Notes under the pieces: model-generated
Database searches by the model: none
Told to the model about the DNA's origin: nothing
The model's input: only the letters and a program-made list of their open reading frames with translations
Origin: Artocarpus heterophyllus
Taxonomy: Eukaryota > Streptophyta > Magnoliopsida > Rosales > Moraceae
Assembly (NCBI GenBank): GCA_025403435.1
Contig: CM046330.1
Location: forward strand, 22,218,239-22,282,238
DNA length: 64,000 bases
Direction of reading: 5' to 3'
Translations under genes and position numbers: made by a program
Shown: positions 59,855 to 64,000 of the stretch, one piece after another
How the letters are laid out: each line of letters opens with the position of its first letter
Position numbering within the stretch: the first letter of the stretch is position 1

Positions 59855-61844
59855 TATTGGAAAAGTAGTACGCAGTGGAATTAAAATTTTTTTATATCAG
59901 ACTATTTTCTAAAACACAAGTTTAACACTCTATATTCATAAATTAACTAGATCTTACTAACCTTGTTTGCTGAAGAGCACTTGCAATCTGTGAAGAGAAG
60001 GGCGTTCTAGAAGAACCTCAACCAACTGGCCTTTTTTTTCTATTCTCTATCCACGATCGGAGTATGTGTGAGTTCACATCATACGAATCTTCCTAGTGAC
60101 TCTCCTTCTAACCAATTAAGAGAATCCAGAACTTAGGGAGTTTCAGAGACTAACAGACTAGAGTGTGCACTCTTAATTCCTCAACTGATCTTAAAAACTT
60201 ATGAGTCTCACTCCCTATTTATAAAGGTTGGGCCTAAGGGTTAGTCCTTATCAGATAAGGCTTCAAAAATTTGAATCAAGATCAATATTTGATAAAAATC
60301 GTGTCTAAAAACATGTGATCATAAATCATTCGGTCGACAAGCTGAACTGGCAGATTGGCCTGCCAAACTTACTCCATTGGCAGGCCAAACCTAAAGATCG
60401 GCCTGCCAAACTTATGATAAATGATCCCTGCGAATCTTTTATTTCCCACCCGAGATTCTTGGGATAGAGCCTTAGTTTTAATTCAAATAACCCAATAGAG
60501 AAGTTATCTGATTAAAACAATCATATCTAGATAATCTCTAATAAAATAAATATTCATAATAATTCAACAAGTATATCTTGAATTATTTACTTGAAATTAA
60601 TTCAACTAATAAACTAACATGAATTATCTAATCCCAATAATTCAACATGTTTATCTTGAATTAATTGTCCACAAAATTAATTCAAATGGTAAATAAACCT
60701 GAATTATCTAATCTTATCAAATTTCAGCCAATCTGATACTTTGACATAAGTCACCAATTTATTGGAAAAGCACGCCGTATCGTAACAGGATTTATTATGA
60801 GCTAACAAAAGCGACATGATGGATCTACATAGTTTAAGCTCCCGACAATTATGAAACCCAATATCTTAGATATACATTTCATAATTATTAACTCTAACGC
60901 TACTCCACAAAAACTTAGAGTTGCACTCTTAAACTATATAGAATTATGAAGCCCGAATAGCTAAGTCTCCAAGACATATCATAATGTGTCGTATCCCTAT
61001 AGGATATCCATAATCGGCTTAAGAATAAATTATGTCTTACCTTCTCGATTATTTTTCTCTTACGTTTCATTATCTCACCATCAGAAAACTTACCATCTAT
61101 AAACAGTATACCATTTGGTTACACCTATGTATCCAAATGGTTGAGTGCTCTAATTTTCCAATTACAAGATAACACATATAAGAGGATATCAACGAATCCT
61201 AAAGAGGAGCTATGGACTCCATATCTATGAATAATAAGTCTACGCTATCAAGATTCATGCCTCCAACATACAAGTATACATACTAACATAAAATGTGGAT
61301 GTCACCCTTTGGTAGAACAAAGACATAAGTCAAGACAATGGGCTCATTATTCATCTCAAGATTAAGATACAACAAATATGATTGTCTAAAGTGATTTGAT
61401 TTGTCGAGACAGAATTATTAATCCAAATAAATTACACGTTATGTACTGATCCAATACATCATCACCTATGGCAATGCACCAATATTTTTATTCGCAGAGT
61501 CCACCTCCGATGGCCAAGACAAACCATCTCCTATTAGGGATATAAACAACATAACAATCTTTGCATGAATAAAGCGCCCAACTTTATTCCCTCAATTGAG
61601 GATCTTATAATTTAGACCATCACCTTTAGAATCATGTCTTCTGCATAATCTATCCATCATATGCTTGATTCCAAAAGTTTAGATCGATAGTCTCAGACTT
61701 TTATTTGCTTATCATACATTCAACAAATATAAACATAAAGAGAACAATAATTTGGTATATAAATAATAAATAAACTCTTTATTGATAAAAAATATCTCCA
61801 AAAATATATTACATTTTTACTCCTTAGGGCACACATGTCTAACA
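59855..61844 (-). repeat. Copia family A solo LTR
   Basis: 1990 bp; the reverse complement matches 16914-18931, the right end being TGTCTAACA at 61844. No copia internal DNA adjoins. Flanking 5-mers are CATTA and AGTTA, so no clean target duplication. It splits the Tat protease-RT region. Confidence 0.9.
60329..60412 (-). repeat. GC-rich palindrome cluster in family A solo LTR
   Basis: Five worn copies, for example TTGGCAGGCCAAAC near 60377 and GATCGGCCTGCCAAAC near 60396. Here both orientations occur side by side, unlike the other copia LTRs. Confidence 0.7.
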
Positions 61845-62369
61845 AGTTAGATAGCAAATTTTGGCCGCGTCTTGGCTTCCTAAAATTTCTCTTATTCCAT
61901 GTTTTGTCGAGAATCAGATTTGCTGGTGGTAAATGGATAGGATTGCTTTTATCAAATGTATCCATGGTTGCCCAAGGATCATGTTGTACTCGAAGAGGCA
62001 ATCGATGACAAGAAAATTCATCATCTTGTTATCTCTTGTAGCGTAGACTGGCAATTTGATCCTTCCCACTGCCATGGTGGCCTCTCCATTGAATCCGACC
62101 AATGTGGTGGTAGATTTTTCTCTCTCCTTCTCGTCAATATCTATTTCCCTTAATATCGAGAGAAACAGAATGTCTGTTGAGCTCGCGTTATCAATAAGTA
62201 TCCTCGTAATTTTGCAATTTGTAAGATTGAGCTTGATCACTAAAGCATCGTCATGTGGCTTGTCAAGCCTTGACACCTCGTCGTTATGAAACGAAATGGT
62301 GTACTCTCCAAACTCTTCAATTGTCGAACTGGTAGTTGCTTGATTTGCTATTTTTTGATGGGCTTTCAT
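61845..62369 (-). pseudogene. Tat-lineage protease region
   Basis: An open frame (61914-62369) with VIKLNLTNCKITRILIDNAS (aspartic protease site, DNAS in place of DTG/DSG, as is common in the Tat lineage), STTTLVGFNGEATMAVGRI, and YNMILGQPWIHLIKAI. Beyond a stop at 61914 it continues GIREILGSQDAAKIC up to the solo LTR. Confidence 0.88.
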
Positions 62370-64000
62370 CTAGTTAGCAAAGTCTTTGCTATAAATTGAG
62401 CCCCCATGAATGTTACTGATTAATTTCCTAATAGGTGGTGGTGATGGAGTCTTCTCTTGGCCTTGTCGATTCTTTGGCTTGCTCCGCTTGTGCTTTAACC
62501 CATATGTTTGTCTTCCCTGTTCTAACGAATACTCCTTCGAATGTCTTTTCTTTAGCAGTTCTATGATGTCAGTTCGCAGGGTCTTGCAATCGATCATCAG
62601 ATGTCTGGTGTCCTGGTGGAATTCACAATACTTTCTCTAGTTACAGGGTTGGCCCAAGGCCATTTTATTTGGCCATCTAACATAGTCCTTTTCTTCCAGC
62701 TGGGTGATCAACTTGGTTAATGATATGTTCAAGTCCTGCCTTGGTGACGACAATGGCGTGCCCCCCTTTGTGGTTTTTGTTCTTTCTTCCACCATTCCTT
62801 TCTTGAAGGTATTCTAGTTTTTCCTCTTCATTTTGGTCGTGTCTTTGGTTGTCTTTCTACTTTCCTATTCTGTTCCTTGTTCCTCGCGAGTTCTCATTCG
62901 TAATACTCATTTTCCTCTTCAAGGTCAACCACACTTTGGCTCTATTTAGGGCCTCTTGGATCGTCTACGGATATTCTGAGCAGATATTATTTTTGAACCT
63001 TATGCAACAGTCCTTTCTTGAAAGCCTCTCGAGTTGTTCCATATTCCAAATCTGATATCTCCAAAATTGCTTTGCTAAACCTCTTAATGTAGGCCTGAAA
63101 TTACTCTCCTGAGCTTAGAATTATTGACCAGAGGTCTTTGGTCATTTTACCCATTTTGATGTACACAAAGTAGGCTTTGATGAAAGAATCTGCCTACTCC
63201 TCGAAATTATCAATTTTCCAACAGACAAATTACTAAAGAATTGGAGGACAGGTCCTCTCAAACTTTACGCGAACAGCTTACATATCATCTTGTCCAGTAT
63301 TGAATGTATGATGTTTGTTGCACTGACAACATTCTTGTATTGGAGGAGGTGATCTTTTGGGTCTACGGTACCATCGAATTATGCAAACATGAGGTTCCCT
63401 ACCTTAAAGGAATGAAAAAAGTAATCCTCCTCGTAAAAGGGGTCTCGTGTATATTATTTGAGATGTCATCAAGTGCTGAGGTCTTGCTCGTAGCCTTGGT
63501 TACTTTCTGGTCAATCTTTTCCTCGACTAACCTAGTATTCTGATTAAGCATATCTTGCATCATTTGCCAGATAGCCTCTGTAGTTAACAGGGCCAGACTT
63601 AGGATAGTTTCTACCCATGTTGTCTACTCAACCTCTTTTTTCTTTGTCTGAATGCTTCTGGATCTTCTCTATTTATGCCTTGTGGAGTATTTGTAGCTTC
63701 CATGGCTACCGTCGGTGCTGGTGTTATTGTAGTCATTGTGGTCGTAGTTGTCGTTATAGGTGTTGGGGTTGTGTGTAGCGACTGCATTCTCCCAATGGGT
63801 CTATAGGAGGGTTGTTGCTGGGCTGAGGTGGTGTCTAGTACTGCCATTGCATGGTAGCCATTGCTAGGAACGCTGAATACCCAAAATAAGGGTAGTAATA
63901 TGAGTAGGCTGAGAGCTAAGAGTTCTGGTAGCTGATCTGGCTCTTGAGAGCTTTTTTTTTACGACTGAGTTGGTCGAGTTGCTTGACGCGCTCCTGGAAA
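62370..64000 (-). pseudogene. Tat-lineage gag, multiple stops
   Basis: Same frame as the protease, separated by a TAG at 62370-62372. It contains a zinc-like motif KYCEFHQDTRHLMIDCKTL (near 62610), a Lys/Arg-rich linker (KHKRSKPKNRQGQEK), and upstream an N-terminal part rich in Thr and Pro (63611-63847, EDPEAFRQRKKRLSRQHG at its end). The capsid part between 62700 and 63610 is broken by stops in all frames. The start of gag may be in the window near 63900 or beyond it. Confidence 0.75.

Larger units (their letters stand above)
54060..64000 (-). mobile_element. Ty3/gypsy Tat-lineage element (Retand/Ogre-like), 5' end outside window
   Basis: Minus-strand element in the order gag (62370-64000), protease (61845-62369), RT (58764-59854), RT end and RNase H (55450-56254), integrase (54060-55450). 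It is split by a Tekay-family solo LTR (56260-58763) and a copia family-A solo LTR (59855-61844). Motifs such as FIDDMLVKS and the integrase tail with ARYYNTKVK and WENPYRI match the Tat lineage, which lacks a chromodomain. Its 5' LTR is beyond 64000 and its 3' LTR was not identified. Confidence 0.9.

Overview
This window looks like plant nuclear DNA, most likely a eudicot. It is AT-rich, has no bacterial-style operons, contains one intron-rich plant gene, and is otherwise nested LTR retrotransposons of families typical of angiosperms (Ty3/gypsy chromovirus, Ty3/gypsy Tat, several Ty1/copia). No intact protein-coding gene was found; every coding region carries stops, frameshifts or deletions.

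Left block (1-26941) is a three-level nest. An old chromovirus-like gypsy element (18932-26941, +) was hit in its 5' LTR by a copia element with about 2-kb LTRs (family A; 1-18931, +, 5' LTR cut by the window edge). That copia element was hit in its untranslated leader by a Tekay/Del-like chromovirus (2787-13747, -), which has 3-kb LTRs and a perfect 5-bp target duplication TTAAT.

Middle block (26942-43162) is a beta-amylase gene on the minus strand (nine recognisable exons, 27120-43032), now a pseudogene. The intron before exon 8 holds a Tekay-family solo LTR (27817-30853, duplication TATAG). The intron before exon 5 holds a short-LTR copia element (32024-40750). That element is itself interrupted by a truncated family-A copia element (33389-38785), and one later deletion seems to have removed parts of both.

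Right block (43163-64000) has a 5' fragment of another short-LTR copia beside the beta-amylase start, AT-rich and unassigned DNA, a copia RT/RNase H fragment (48257-49335, -), and a Tat-lineage gypsy element on the minus strand running off the right edge. The Tat element has a broken extra ORF in antisense at its 3' side and degenerate ~86-bp tandem repeats. It is split by a second Tekay-family solo LTR (56260-58763, duplication GCTCC) and a family-A solo LTR (59855-61844).

Four non-coding signals are not explained by the families alone. (1) A GC-rich 12-bp interrupted palindrome (TCGGC-AG-GCCGA) is clustered in the LTRs or leaders of three different retrotransposon families. (2) A row of hairpins in the copia leader has the self-complementary CCTAGG at its tips. 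(3) The 3-kb Tekay LTR contains a conserved intron-like unit of about 500 bp. (4) The ends of that unit carry sequence modules repeated in inverse orientation.
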